Source: Platanthera guangdongensis
Lineage: Eukaryota > Streptophyta > Magnoliopsida > Asparagales > Orchidaceae
Direction of reading: 5' to 3'
Assembly: GCA_039583875.1 (NCBI GenBank)
Contig: CM077147.1
Span: 159,792,821 to 159,856,820, forward strand
DNA length: 64,000 nucleotides
Part shown: positions 19,359-31,081 of the stretch, piece by piece
Numbering within the stretch: the first letter of the stretch is position 1
Layout of the letters: the number at the start of each line of letters is the position of its first letter
Notes under the pieces: model-generated
Told to the model about the DNA's origin: nothing
What the model saw: only the letters and a program-made list of their open reading frames with translations
Databases searched by the model: none
Translations under genes and position numbers: made by a program

Positions 19359-21748
19359 TGTAACATCTCCATCAGTTACATGACATATAATAGAAGGTTC
19401 GGCCGGGGCCCCACACCATATGTCACAAACAGGCGAAAATGTTACAGGTTAATATCAAAGACCAAATCACGCGTCCTAACTCAGAGCATTCTAGCGGAAG
19501 CATTATGGGTTAAACTTGAACTCATTAGTCATGACTGTGCACTATATATATATAAACCACCATATTTATATATATCCCACAGGAATGTATACAACTTACA
19601 ACAAAGAGTTTGGCCTTACGGCCTTACATGCGTTCTAATACGTGTGGACTACATACATCGACACACAGACCGACCACACATGAAAATCACAAAACCATTT
19701 TTTTATTGGCCTTTGAGGGCCAGCATAGCAGCAGCAACAACAAGGGATTCAGCCCATTATTTTCTGCTTGGCTCTCCAGCACCTGCATGAGGACAATCCA
19801 CCATAACGGTGGCAAATAAAGCAACTGTCAGCATTCAGCTGACCAATTTAGAACGATCATACCCCTTACCCGGAGCAGCGACATTCCTTCCCTGCATACA
19901 TAGCATTTCACAAGCAGATATTTCACAATATGTGCACTTATGAACCATCAATATATCACAAACGTCGATCACATGACCCAACGCTCCGTGCACTCAGGGC
20001 ACATTTTCGGTATACCGGAAAACCAGGGTCCCACCACCGTTCTCGAGCTTCAAACCCAACGATAAACTTGAGCATTGCGCTCCATGGACTACAACCGGAG
20101 ACTTTAGTCTTAATGGCACACATTCCTAAGACTCTCATTATGTGTTACAATGAATTCCCAATAACCCAGGCAACTCAAGTTGACAACCGTAACGGGGATA
20201 TAGTTCAGCCCTTGCCCGTTGCTTAAATCGCCAGTTCAATGTCTAGACTAACGCAGGTCAACATCTCCTTGTACACTCGACACAAAGCCTTTTAAGAGCT
20301 CATAGCTCACCATATCCACAATGTTCACCAAGTACTGGCTGCACAATCAAAAGGGGAGTTCATGCCAGCATTCATCACAATTGCTTGGCGGGATCCACAA
20401 AACTCTCTTTTTGTGCCCAAACTCAACCCAAATCCTGCAGTAACCTGCAGTGCCAGAAAACTAGTCTTTCACATCACAAATAGTTCTCTGGGAGCTATCG
20501 CCATCGGCGACATCCACTATCGCCCAACGATATCAACAGTTACCAAAACTATGATTTCACCTGGGTATTTTCCTAGAGATCCTCTCCAGTACTTCCTGTT
20601 ACTCAAATTCGCAGGCATAACCCACCGATGCCGTAAAATAATTGTTTATACGCAGTGTCTTCTCTGGTTCGCAAAAGAAAACATCATCAATCCAGACCAA
20701 CCTGTCCAGATGGGCTTCACAAAGCATGCCTATTTCGTAGTCCACATTTCCGGATCTATATGCAAGACTTTTTTGAGGATATCAAGCATCAACCCAATTG
20801 AAATCCCTCAATATTCCACCTTTAGGTGAGGGACATCCATGCTATGCCAAATTAAGGACTTCACATGTCCAAGGAAGAAAGATCGTTACCCTTGAAGATC
20901 TCTTTGGAGCCATAGCCAAACGTTTCTACGCGGACGGAAATGATTGTCTCCCTTTTCTCTTCGCAACTCTCGCTTTGACTTTCGATTCCAGCCCCAAATT
21001 CTCCTCCAGCAACTCAGCAAAACTCAGCCCAGCACTTCCTTAGCTTCTTCTTCCTTTTCCCTCAAGGTAAATCAAGAAATGAAGAGAGAGAAAGAGAATG
21101 AAACCTCCTTCCTACTCTTCTCTGGTTAAGTGGACTCGGGATTAATCCCAGCCACATGATCTCTCATTCAAAACAAAGCAAAGGCCAGGATTTGAGTAGA
21201 CTTGTCAACTTTGGCAATATCACCTAGCGATATCGACTGTCGCCACTTGGCGATATCGTTCACCGCTTTGACCGCTTTGACCCAGGTCAACAACCGCTTA
21301 TTGGGCGCTTAACAACCAACCTGACACGTATCATACGTCACGTGGCACTATCGCCTGGCGATACCCACTGTCGCCCATGATATCACGCCACTCAACGCTT
21401 TCAGGCATCGAGTGTGTTGAGAGCATCGAGTGCCTACTCAACGCTTTAATGTTATCGCCATCCGGCGATACCCACTATCGCCCGACGTTAACAAAGCAAG
21501 TACCTCACTCAATGCTTTTAGGCGTCGAGTGCCTCGAGCTCACTCACTGTTTTATGGCATTGAGTGCCATCAATATCGCCTTTTGGCGATACCCACTGTC
21601 GCCCATCGGCGATATCAGTTCGACGATTTGTCGGAACCGTCGAGTTCGTCGAGCGCGGATCGACGAACGCCACTACGCCATCAGGTGATACCCACTGTCT
21701 CTCGGCGATAGTGACAAAAGTTCTGCTGTCAATTTTTGAGGTGTTATA
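19359..21748 (-). repeat. 3' LTR of T (2.39 kb)
   Basis: On the plus strand it starts TGTAACATCTCC and ends GAGGTGTTATA, giving near-matching inverted ends (TGTAACA and TATAACA, the latter with TG changed to TA). It lies directly after the polypurine tract on the minus strand. U3 (right part) contains the hairpin array. The rest shows scattered short frames without family resemblance. Confidence 0.8.
21210..21720. repeat. TATCGCC/GGCGATA hairpin array in U3 of T
   Basis: TATCGCC paired with GGCGATA occurs at 21349-21363 (1-nt loop), 21453-21470 (loop atcc) and 21574-21591 (loop tttt), with half copies elsewhere; each hairpin is followed by cccact(g/a)tcgcc. The same stretch contains CACTCAACGCTTT words (21390-21450) and a TTCGTCGA/TCGACGAAC cluster (21635-21670), which are words of S2 and S3. 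Confidence 0.85.
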
Positions 21749-21763
21749 ACCCTCCCCTCCTTA
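21749..21763 (-). other. polypurine tract of T
   Basis: Minus-strand TAAGGAGGGGAGGGT directly before the LTR. It would prime plus-strand synthesis. Confidence 0.75.
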
Positions 21764-21869
21764 CAGAAATTTTGTCCCGAAATTTGCTTACAGCTATAAG
21801 GACACCAACAACTTAACATTTACAACAACTTTTTTATTTATGCAAATAATGTTATAGCAACTTACACAA

Positions 21870-23174
21870 ACAACTCGGGATATTCATCACGCATGGTATG
21901 CTCACGCTCTCATGTTAGCTCTTCACATCCACAGTTGTCCCACCTGACTTTGATCATCCTGATTGTCTTGTTTCGCAGCTACTTAACTGCTTTATCCTTG
22001 ATCCGAATGGGTCTAACCTTCATCGTTAGCCGGATTCAACCGGTACGTGATCATTCACAATTACTTGAGCTGGATCTTTCACGGCTTTTCGAAGCACTGA
22101 TATGTGAAACACATCATGCAATCCACTCAATTCTGCCAAAAGAGCTAGCAGATAGGCAGCTTCTCCAACTCGTTCTACCACTTCAAACGAACCAATATAC
22201 CTCGAACTTAACATTTTCAAGCACCGAATCCTGGATACGCCTTTGAATGGCTTAATTTTCAAATATACCCATTCGCCAACCGCAAACTCTAAGTTTCGGT
22301 GCTTGGTGTTGTAGTATTTTGTTTGCCAGTCTTGGGCTATCAAGAGCCTCTCCCGAATAGAGCATATAGTCGAATTCGCCTCTTCGACTTCCTTACTCTT
22401 GTAGAGCTTTGACTCGCTTAGGGTGCACGACATTTTCTACCATACAAAGCTTAAAACAGTGCTATATTTATACTAGTTTGATAACTATTATTGTAGTCGA
22501 ACTCCACCATATAAAGATGATCTTCCCATCTCTTTCCGAAATCCAAGGCGCACATTCGGAGCATGTCCTCCATTATTCTGTTGGTCCTCTCAGTTTGGCC
22601 ATCCGTTTGTGGATGAAAGGCCGTACTGAATTGTAATTTTATCCCCAATAACTGATGGATTAGCTTCCAATCATTCGAAGTGAAGCGCCCATCTCGATCA
22701 CTTACGATGCTATGAGGAACACCGTGTAATCGTACTATTTGTTCAACGAAAAGTTTTGCCAAAACTTCCATTGAATCATCCCTCTTATTCGGAATTAAGT
22801 GAGTCACTTTAGTCAACCGGTCCACGATCACCCAAACTGAATCGTTACCGCGTTGAGACCTCGGCAAACCGTGCACGAAATCCATGGAAATGTCATCAAA
22901 CTTCCATTCCAAAATAGGTAACGACTTCAGGAAACCACCAGCCTTCTGACATTTAGCTTTCACTAAGGCACAAGTCTGACATTTAGCCACGTAAAGTGCT
23001 ATGTATTTCTTCATGCCCGGCCAACAGAACATCTTTTTCATGTCTTTATACATTTTTGTGCTCCCTGGGTTAATTGAGTACTTCGTAAAATGTGCTTCAT
23101 ACATCAATTCATCTCTTAGCTTACCCATCTTTGGGACACACAAACGACCATCTTTTCGCAAAAGGCCGTCATCC
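21870..23174 (-). pseudogene. integrase and chromodomain-like tail of T
   Basis: The integrase inserts the DNA copy into the genome. The zinc-binding part shows EAHFTKYSINPG (the second His of the usual SIHPG is Asn) and CQTCALVKAKC. The core keeps the acidic triad in MDFVHGLP, SDRDGRFTS and QTDGQTERTN. Two stops and a frameshift lie near 22440, then the C-terminal region (WQTKYYNTK, GEWVYLKIKP, SGLHDVFHISVLRK) leads to a degraded chromodomain-like end (RNKTIRMIKVRWDN, YPELF) at about 21880-22025. The right edge, 23174, is the N1 insertion point, and the coding sequence resumes at 50711. Confidence 0.85.
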
Positions 23175-24697
23175 TGATGCGTGTAAATCGGCAAGCGCAT
23201 CGGTTGCATAAGTAATAAAGTTTGGGAATAAATCCCCGAGTGTCGGTCTCTTGAGGAATGCAATTAGCATAGAGCGGCAACAGTTCAAAAAATATTGTTA
23301 TGAGCGTTATACTTAGAAAAGAATAAAAAGGGGGCTTGAGAGATTGTGGTTTCTTGATCTACTAAACTAATTAAAGCTATGTGGGTCGAAGACACCGCTT
23401 CGCAAGGTGAGGTGAGAGTATCGGCCGTGATGCCGAACTTCGGTTGGGCGAGTGGCCGAAAAGCTAATTGGCGAAAGTGTTCTTGTGCGGAGTGCAATCC
23501 GGTGAAACAAGGGTATTTACTGGATGTGGAGTGGGCGAGGCGCATTCACACACACAACTCACAAGCATAAGAAAACTACAAACATCTCATATAGAATAGA
23601 ACATGTAGTTCATTACAATGTTAAATCATTCCATATAACAGAGGAAGGGGAAGAAGAGTAAACCAATAGAGGGTGAAGATCCACCGCAGGTCGTGGCCGG
23701 AATAGCGAGTTGTCAATCCACTTCTGGGTTCTGTCCGAGGAGGCTTCCGGTACCAACGAGTTGTCACCTCGAAGTCCTTTGAGTCCGTTCTCTAGGTTGT
23801 CTTCTTCTCCAACTCCGGTGGAAAGCTTGGAGTTGAGGTCGTCAATGGCCGGGAGCTTCGTCGGAGGGTTTGGAAAGCTTCAGAATCGCCGACTACAGAC
23901 TCTCGATGAAGGTGGAGGTGATGGAGCAGCTGGAGAAGTAGAATGGCACTTCCCGCGTACTCCCCGATCGTAGAAAATGACGAGTGTTGACCTAAATCAC
24001 GGAGCAGGCCCTTAAATACGGAGGCGGCAAAAGTAGAGTGCATGATCAGTGGCGCACAACCAGTGGTCGTGCGCAATGTCGGTCGATGATCGTGCGCAAT
24101 TTCCAATTAAACTTGCAACTTGGGAAGAAACATCAGCAAAAATGCACACGATCAGTGGCGCACGACCGGTGGTCGTGCGCACTGAATCCACTGATTGTGC
24201 GATTGGTTAAGATAGAACTGTAGAAAGCAAGATGTAAATGCGCACCAGCGGTGGCGCACGACTAGTGGTTGTGCGCACTATGGCCAGTGCTCGTGCGATT
24301 ACCCAGGCAGAATTTGGCAAAGGAGAATGTAATGCACACGATCCGTGGCGCACGACCAGTGGTCATGCGCAGTGAATCCAGTGATCGTGCGTAGTGTTCC
24401 TGTATCGTCGGGGTCTCCCGAGCGGTTCCGGAGCACGCACACGACCCATGCACCAGCAGAAGAGGCAGATAGGCCACCAAAAGTGCACACCACATTCTCA
24501 AGACATGGTTAAAGAACAAGTAAAACAAACGGAAATACCGAAACAACTAAAGCACAATGAAAATGGGTCGAAAGTGCACTTACTCATGAAACAAACATAA
24601 TAACAAATATGAACAAATAAAGCTCTAAAGTGTAGTGCATCAACGAGAAAACTAGCCTAGATAAGTCCAAAAATAAGTATAAAACATGGACTCATCA
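23175..24697 (-). repeat. 3' LTR of N1
   Basis: On the minus strand it runs TGATGAGTCCATG...ACACGCATCA. It aligns with 29027-30294 plus 50465-50710; by eye about 5-6 percent of bases differ over the first 400. A TATA-like gtatttaagg (minus strand, about 24010-24022) follows the palindrome array. Confidence 0.88.
24046..24400. repeat. GCGCACGACC/GGTCGTGCGC palindromes in N1 LTR
   Basis: Four palindromes centred near 24060, 24160, 24262 and 24356, about 100 bp apart. The full form is GCGCACGACCA, one base, TGGTCGTGCGC; each shows minor decay. Half sites such as gatcgtgcg fill the spacing. The other LTR has the same array at 29898-30235. Confidence 0.88.
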
Positions 24698-26549
24698 CAC
24701 CCCCAGACTTACCCATTTGCACGTCCCGAGCAAATCATCACTCGGTGTACTAGAAAATAGCTAGCTAGCTCAGAAATTTCAAAAAAAAAGTAAGATGAGA
24801 AATCAAATACATCATGGGCATAGAAGATATAATAGAAAACTTTTTAATTATACTACATAGTTTAAACTATTCGACAGACGTAAATAAATATTGTATTTGC
24901 TCAAAATTAGAATTCTGGAGAATCTTGCGGTCATGTGTAGGAAGAAAGTAGGCAGGCCACTAAGGTGAGCATTGCCAAAGATCGGAGCTCGTGATCACCT
25001 CCAAAGATATCCATCAATGTCGGGGACCATACACTTGCACGTTCACACTCTCTCCACGGCGCGTGTTTGACTCAAGCGTGAATCAGTAGGACTTGTAGGA
25101 GAGAATGAGGCTTAGGCTAAGGTTCGGTAGTCAATGATAAACATGAAGGCTACACGCAACCAAAGCGAACGAACAAAAACCTAAACCAATACAACCACTT
25201 AGGAATGTACGTGTGACACACCCCCAGACTTAGCTTGAAAACTGGGCGTGTACACGGCATAACCCGACCAAAATCAATAAATAGGATGAGTATATAATTC
25301 TCATAGCAATTCTTTCAGATTTTTCTTTTTCGCTTTTCTTCTTTTTCTTTTCTTCGTTTGTAATCCCCAAACTTAGCAAGCAAAAATTTTACAAATTCAT
25401 CACCACATTACACGATTTCCACATATCACAACATCATCAAAATAGTAAATTCAAACACGCTCAAGCATTTGATTGCGATGGTGGGTTTAGCTTCAGGCTT
25501 TGGTGAATGTGAGTGGAGCTGAATCAAAGAAGGGGTAGGCACAAATTTGGCATGCAACGGTTAACGGGTAGGAAATGTTAAGCAAGGCTCAAACTAGCCA
25601 AAATGATGGCCTACGTCATGCTCACTCTTGACTAACCGGGCACCAATGCTTCAAGAGTAGCTTAGGGCAAGTTCTTAGCCACCGAGAAAGATGATCCTTC
25701 CTCCCGACTCGAGCAATACGAGTCTAGTGGCGGCTACACACATTCCTACATTATCGTTCGATTACTCCAAATTCATATTTTTGAGTAGTACAAACAATAT
25801 TTACATCTGCAGAAAAATTTAAATCTACGAGCACCAAGAAAAATTAAATCTATACCATTTCTACACAAACCATGAGTACTCGATTAGGAGAACTGCATGA
25901 ATTTCGAACTACTCTATCCTGAAATCTTAAGCCAGCACCACTATTTTAAAGTTTACACAAAAAATAATATATTTGACTCGAGCTGCGAGCGTGGATAAGA
26001 GCGCATTCGTGTGGGTGATTCTGTGTGTGCTACAGAGATTATGAAATAACTAAACAACGGACTGGTATGCAACAAAATGTGTTGTGTAGTAACCACAAGC
26101 ATGTTCTCCCCCCAGACTTAAATTCAACAAGTAGAAAAAATAAGCATTCCAAATGTGAAAAAGAGCTAGGGTAAGAAGTACCTATGCTCAAAATTGAGCA
26201 TACCGGTCATGCGACGAGATGTCCAAGTGCGGCCAAGTTGCCGCACCTCAAAAATTTCGGAACCTGCTATTTAAATACATCCGCAAAACAAAGTATGGAA
26301 CACACATATATATAAATAGAAGAAGAGCTCAAAACACAGCACAGGACCAAATGATCCAACATGGATTGTCTCCCGAAAGCCCTTTTGTTTACCGTCCTTA
26401 AGTTGGACCAAATACTTGTATTAGCAGTTATAATAGAGAGTTATTTGCAGTTAAAAAAAAGAAAGAAGAAATAAAAACAGAGCGAACCAGCGTTCCATAC
26501 ACAGCAAGAAAACAGAAAGAGGAGGGTAAGTGGAGTGAAGGTGTGGCAA
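24698..26549 (-). other. noncoding 3' part of N1 with repeated PPT words
   Basis: There are no open frames of note. The minus-strand polypurine tract AAGTCTGGGGGTG abuts the LTR at 24698-24711. Near-identical words recur at about 25214-25226 and 26106-26119, and a variant at 25367. The rest is AT-rich with short CT runs (25320-25360). Confidence 0.7.
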
Positions 26550-28907
26550 TCAGCTATAAGCAGATTTGTGGTAAGTCTCTCTGGTGGGGTGCGAGGGGAC
26601 AACAGATTGTCTTTTTGCATTGGGGGTAGGGTTTTTCCCTTTACTTCGATTGCACTCTTTCTCGCACCAGAAGGCAGCGTAGCGCTCGTCGCGTAAACGC
26701 TTTGCCTCTTTCAGTTTCTCCACCGTGGGAGACTTCCAATGGATGTAGTCTGTGGATTTTCCTGTTTTTGTGGTTTGTGGCATCCTGTCCGGTACCGTGA
26801 CGGCGACCAGATCTGCCCAAGCTACAGATCTCTTAACAGAGTTATCAGCAGTGTCATACAAATAAGTGTCTATGAATTTCTCCCAAATAAAACTCGGTTC
26901 ACCATGCTCAAAAACAGAGTTGGCTGGAAGTAGAAAGGCAGTTGTGGCTTTGGCGCACTCGATCTCTTCTTTGACCAATAGATCTTGATTCTCATCGATC
27001 TCCCGGGAGAGTCCTTTCTTTGTCTTCTCTTCATGATGTGCTTCTTCCAATGTTGGGAGTCCTGAATCTATCTTGGTATCTGTGACACTCAGAAAATTAT
27101 TATTTTGGATGGGAGAGGAATGTATGGATGTGTTATCGAGGGCAGAATCTTCGGTCGGCCAATTGACGCGTCCTTTGCAAAAGTCGAGGGATGCGCCGCT
27201 GGCCGTCAGGAATGAACTCCTAATATAGGAATAGAGTTATTTTCCCTTGGTCCCAAAACCTGGAAGCCAGTGGTTATACTTTTTTCGTTGACCTCGATTT
27301 CGACTTCCCGAACACCTCCCTCGGTGTCAACCAAATTGCCATTTGCTAAGATAAGCGACTTCCGGTTTTCAGTGTCAACTTGTAGGTGCATCTTCGCAAC
27401 ATCTTGCAGGGTGAGGATGTTTCTGGACGCCCCAGAGTCGCATAATGCTGGGGTTTCGAAGTTGTTTATTTTACAATTGATGACGAGTTCGTTGCTTTTT
27501 CCCAAATTTTCCTCCCCAAGGCTTTTACCTTGTTCATGAGGGTTCTTTTCAGTGTTACTAGGTATGGTGCCTTGGGTGCCATCAGAGATCACTTGGGCCA
27601 ATTGGCCCAATTGTGCCTCCAGTTTGCGCATCGAGGTGACTTGATTTGTCATGTTGGTTTGAGAAATTTCAACGAATTTCTCGAACATCTCGTCCAAAGA
27701 ACTTTTTTAACGGTGGGGGCCCTTGAGAATAATTTGGTTGAGGCGGCCGCGGTTGGCTTCCGGAGGCATACACATCGTTTTGATGCTGCCCCGGTTGCCA
27801 TCTTTGGCCAGATGCGTTAGGATTCCAAGAAAAGTTGGGGTGGTTTCTCACCCCCGGGTTGTATGTGTTTCCGTAAGGCACTCCCTTGTTTTGATTTGTT
27901 ACAAAATTGACTGACTCATTCAAAAAAGAAGATTCATCTGGTACCTCGACTCCTAGACATTCAAAGTTGTGGTGGTCGGTACTTCCGCAACCTTGGCATG
28001 AGATTGCCATCACTGGTGTGATGGGCTTGGGGATATCCACGGCGAATACTCGGCTTGTGCTTCGTGAGATGTTTCTTCCAGCGGTCCAGTAAGCGTTGTG
28101 GGTTGCGGTGTCTTGTAAGATTCTCAGAGCATCATCTGGAGCAAGGTTCATGATTGTTCCTCCGGAGGCGGCATCGATCATGGCTCGGTGGTGAGGATCA
28201 ATAGAGAAGTAGAAATTCCCGACCAGGTTCCACGTTTGGAATCCATGGTTAGGGCACTTCCTCAGCAGCTCGTTGAAACGCTCCCAAACTACAGCTAAAC
28301 TTTCTTGATCGGCTTGCCGGAAGTTGGCCATTGCTCGCCTCATGCTCACGATCCGATCTACCGGATGGAACTTAGCTAGGAATTTTGTGGTCAAAGCCTC
28401 CCAGGTGGTGGCTGTTCCAGGTGGGAGGGAATGAATCCATGTCTTTGCTTTGTCCCTTAGTGAAAAAGGGAAGAGGCGGAGCTTGACTGTGTCGTTCGGG
28501 ATTCCAGCGTAGCGGAACGTAGTGCAAATTTTGGAGAATTCCGCCAGGTGTAGATGGGCGTCTTCAGTTGCCATTCCTAAGAACTAAGCGTTGTTCCGAA
28601 TGATATTCAGGATAGCTGGCTTAATCTCGAACTGTTGGTTGGTGATAGCAGGTCCGAAACCGGGGTATATACTCCCGACGGTAGGTGTAGTGTAATCCCT
28701 CATGGTGCGGATCTGGGGAGGGTTCACTTCATTTTCATCGTCATTTCGGTCGCCAGGAGGTATTCCTCCAACTCGGTTGCCGGTATCGATATTCAGCTGA
28801 TCTGCCATTGGGGATAAAGTGATGGTTGCAGCGCGTCTTCGTGCTAAGATAGTATGTTCGATCTCTGGGTCATAGGCTACAAGATCTCTTGCGGCTCGAC
28901 CCTGCAT
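26550..28907 (-). pseudogene. gag-protease polyprotein of N1
   Basis: Gag starts near 28907 (MQGRAARDLVA). The capsid-like domain has the gypsy gag signature (FPFSLRDKAKTWIHSLPPG, TTKFLAKFHP, ESLAVVWERFNELL), and a CCHC knuckle CQGCGSTDHHNFEC lies at about 27985. A TAG at 28584 is a likely CAG change. A frameshift lies in the T-run near 27702, then a protease with CDSGASRNIL (about 27430). A second frameshift near 27205 leads to a 166-residue Lys/Glu-rich tail of unknown role ending at 26550. Gag would form particles and the protease would process it. The polyprotein stops without RT, which defines the element type. Confidence 0.82.
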
Positions 28908-29000
28908 TCACTGCGGCAAACACTACACAAGGAAACATCAGTCAAAAACACTAACTCTTATAACAATATTTTCAGTCATCCTGAGTCGCTCTATAGTTGC

Positions 29001-29026
29001 ATTCCCCGGCAACGACGTCAAAAACT
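29001..29026 (-). other. primer binding site region of N1
   Basis: The minus strand reads TTTTTGACGTCGTTGCCGGGG just inside the LTR. It resembles the TTTTTGGCGCCGTTGCCGGGG found after many plant gypsy LTRs, with two changes. Confidence 0.75.
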
Positions 29027-30294
29027 TAATGCGTGTAAATCGGCAAGCGCACCAGTCGCATAAGTAATAAAGTTTGGGAATAAATCCCCGAGTGTTGGTC
29101 TCTTGAGGAATGTAATTAGTATAGAGCGGCAACAGTTCAAAAAATATTGTTATGAGGGTTATACTTAGAAAAGAGTAAAAAGGGGGCTTGAGAGATTGTG
29201 GTTTCTTGATCTACTAAACTAATTAAAGCTATGTGGGTCGAAGACACCGCTTCGCAAGGTGAGGTGAGAGTATCGGCCGCGATGCCGAACTTCGGTTGGG
29301 CGAGTGGCCGTAAAGCTAATGGGCGGAAGTGTTCTTGTACGGAGTGCATCAGGTGAAACAAGGGTATGAAGTGGATGTAGAGTGGGCGAGGCTCATTCAC
29401 ACACACACACAACTCAAAGCATAAGAAAACTACAAACATCCCATTAGATATAGAATAGAACATGTAGTTCATTACAATGTTAAATCATTCCATACAACAG
29501 AGGAAGGGGAAGAAGAGTAAACCAATAGAGGGTGAAGATCCACCACAGGTCGTTGCCGGAATAGCGAGTTGTCAATCCGCTTCTGGGCTCAGTCCGAGGA
29601 GGCTTCCAGTACCAACGAGCTGTCACCTCGAAGGCCTTTGAGTCCGTTCTCTAGGTTGTCTTCTTCTCCAACTCCGGTGGAAAACTTGGAGTTGAGGTCA
29701 TCAATGGCCGGAAGCTTCGCCGGAGTGTTTGGAAAGCTTCGGAATCGCCGGCTACGGACTCCCGATGAAGGTGGAGATGATGGAGCAGCTGTAGAAGTAG
29801 AATGGCACTTCCCGCGTACTCCCCGATCGCAGAAAATGACGAGTGTTGACCTAAATCGCGGAGCAGGCCCTTAAATACGGAGGCAGCAAAAGTAGAGCGC
29901 ACGATCAGTGGCGCACGACCAGTGGTCGTGAGCACTATCGGTCGATGATCATGCACAATTTCCAATTAAACCTACAACTTGAAAGAAACATCAGCAGAAA
30001 TGCGCACGATCAATGGCACACGACCGATGGTCGTGCGCACTGAATCCACTGATCGTGCGATTGGTTAAGACAGAACTGCAAAAAGGAAGATGTAAATGCG
30101 CATGACTATTGGTCGTGCGCACTATGGCCAGTGCTCGTGCCATTACCCAGACAGAATTTGGCAAAGGAGAATGTAATGTGCACGATCCGTGGCGCACGAC
30201 CAGTGGTCGTGCGCAGTGAATCTAGTGATCGTGCACAGTGTTCCTGTATCGTCGGGGTCTCCCGAGCGGTTCCGGAGCACGCACACGACCCATG
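29027..30294 (-). repeat. 5' LTR of N1, first segment
   Basis: It pairs with 23175-24449. The first bases are TAATG instead of TGATG. The GCGCACGACC palindromes lie at 29898-30235. The segment ends at the target duplication ccatg (30290-30294) of the Tat insertion. Confidence 0.88.
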
Positions 30295-30912
30295 TGTTGA
30301 AGCCAGGAAAATCCCAACCTCAGAATTCAGATCAAATCCGCCTAAGGTTACTGGCTTGGAAGCTATATTAGACGGCAACGATGACTAGAACAAAGAATCA
30401 GATCAAATAGGACCCCAGATGTTGCGGCAGGAAGGTCCCACCACGTACCCGGATGCTCGAAAGGAGCAACCCCTTCTCAACCAAGGATGGCCGAACTGGG
30501 TACGAGGGAAGCTAGCTGGCGAGGTCGCAAGGTCGCGACTTGCTCTCCAAGGAAAAGGAATCCAAAGATTTAGCCGGTATCCTGAAACTAAAGCGCGCGA
30601 GTATCCTGTTGAGGATTTCAAGTGCTCCACCTCATACCCCTGAGGTCCTATTTATAGGCAAATGCAAGGGGGGGGGGTCATATTTATACCCCACCCCTGG
30701 CGACTAGGCGACTTCCAGAGGAACTCGCACAGGCTGGGCGAGTATCTCGCCTAGTCGCCTACCTGGCGAGTATACGAGGGGAGCTCGCCTATACTCGCCC
30801 AAGCCTTCCGCGATCTTCTATGCTGACTTTGACTCCTGCCTTGACTTGTTGACATTGACTTCTACTGACCTGGCTGTGGTAGGACCCACTCTCGACGAAT
30901 ACAGGTTGTACA
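30295..30912 (-). repeat. 3' LTR of Tat element
   Basis: 618 bp, paired with 49840-50459. By eye about 6 percent of the first 380 bases differ. Minus-strand TATA box cctataaatagg at about 30648-30660. Upstream of it are inverted pairs GCGACTAGGCGA/TCGCCTAGTCGC (30702, 30752) and GGCGAGTATA/TATACTCGCC. Confidence 0.92.
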
Positions 30913-31030
30913 AAATCCCCGCTCTTTCTGAGCGACATCGAAGATCGAAAAGAAACATCCAACATTTATTCGGCGAGCTACTCCGCCGAGTATCTGGGTT
31001 GCTCACCTCTTGTGACTGCCTGTCGATCTC

Positions 31031-31038
31031 TATAAATA
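31031..31038 (+). promoter_or_regulatory. TATA box of antisense gene 1
   Basis: TATAAATA followed by GGGGGG, 51 bp before the ATG at 31082, on the strand opposite to gag-pol. Inferred internal promoter. Confidence 0.6.
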
Positions 31039-31081
31039 GGGGGGCCTAGTTCTTTAGCCGGATCTCCAGAACTCGCGAATA

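Noticed and set aside
19610..21711. Plus-strand ORFs in the T LTR (for example 20362-20829)
   Set aside because: They lie within a noncoding LTR, without known domains; the hairpin words explain the repeated peptides.
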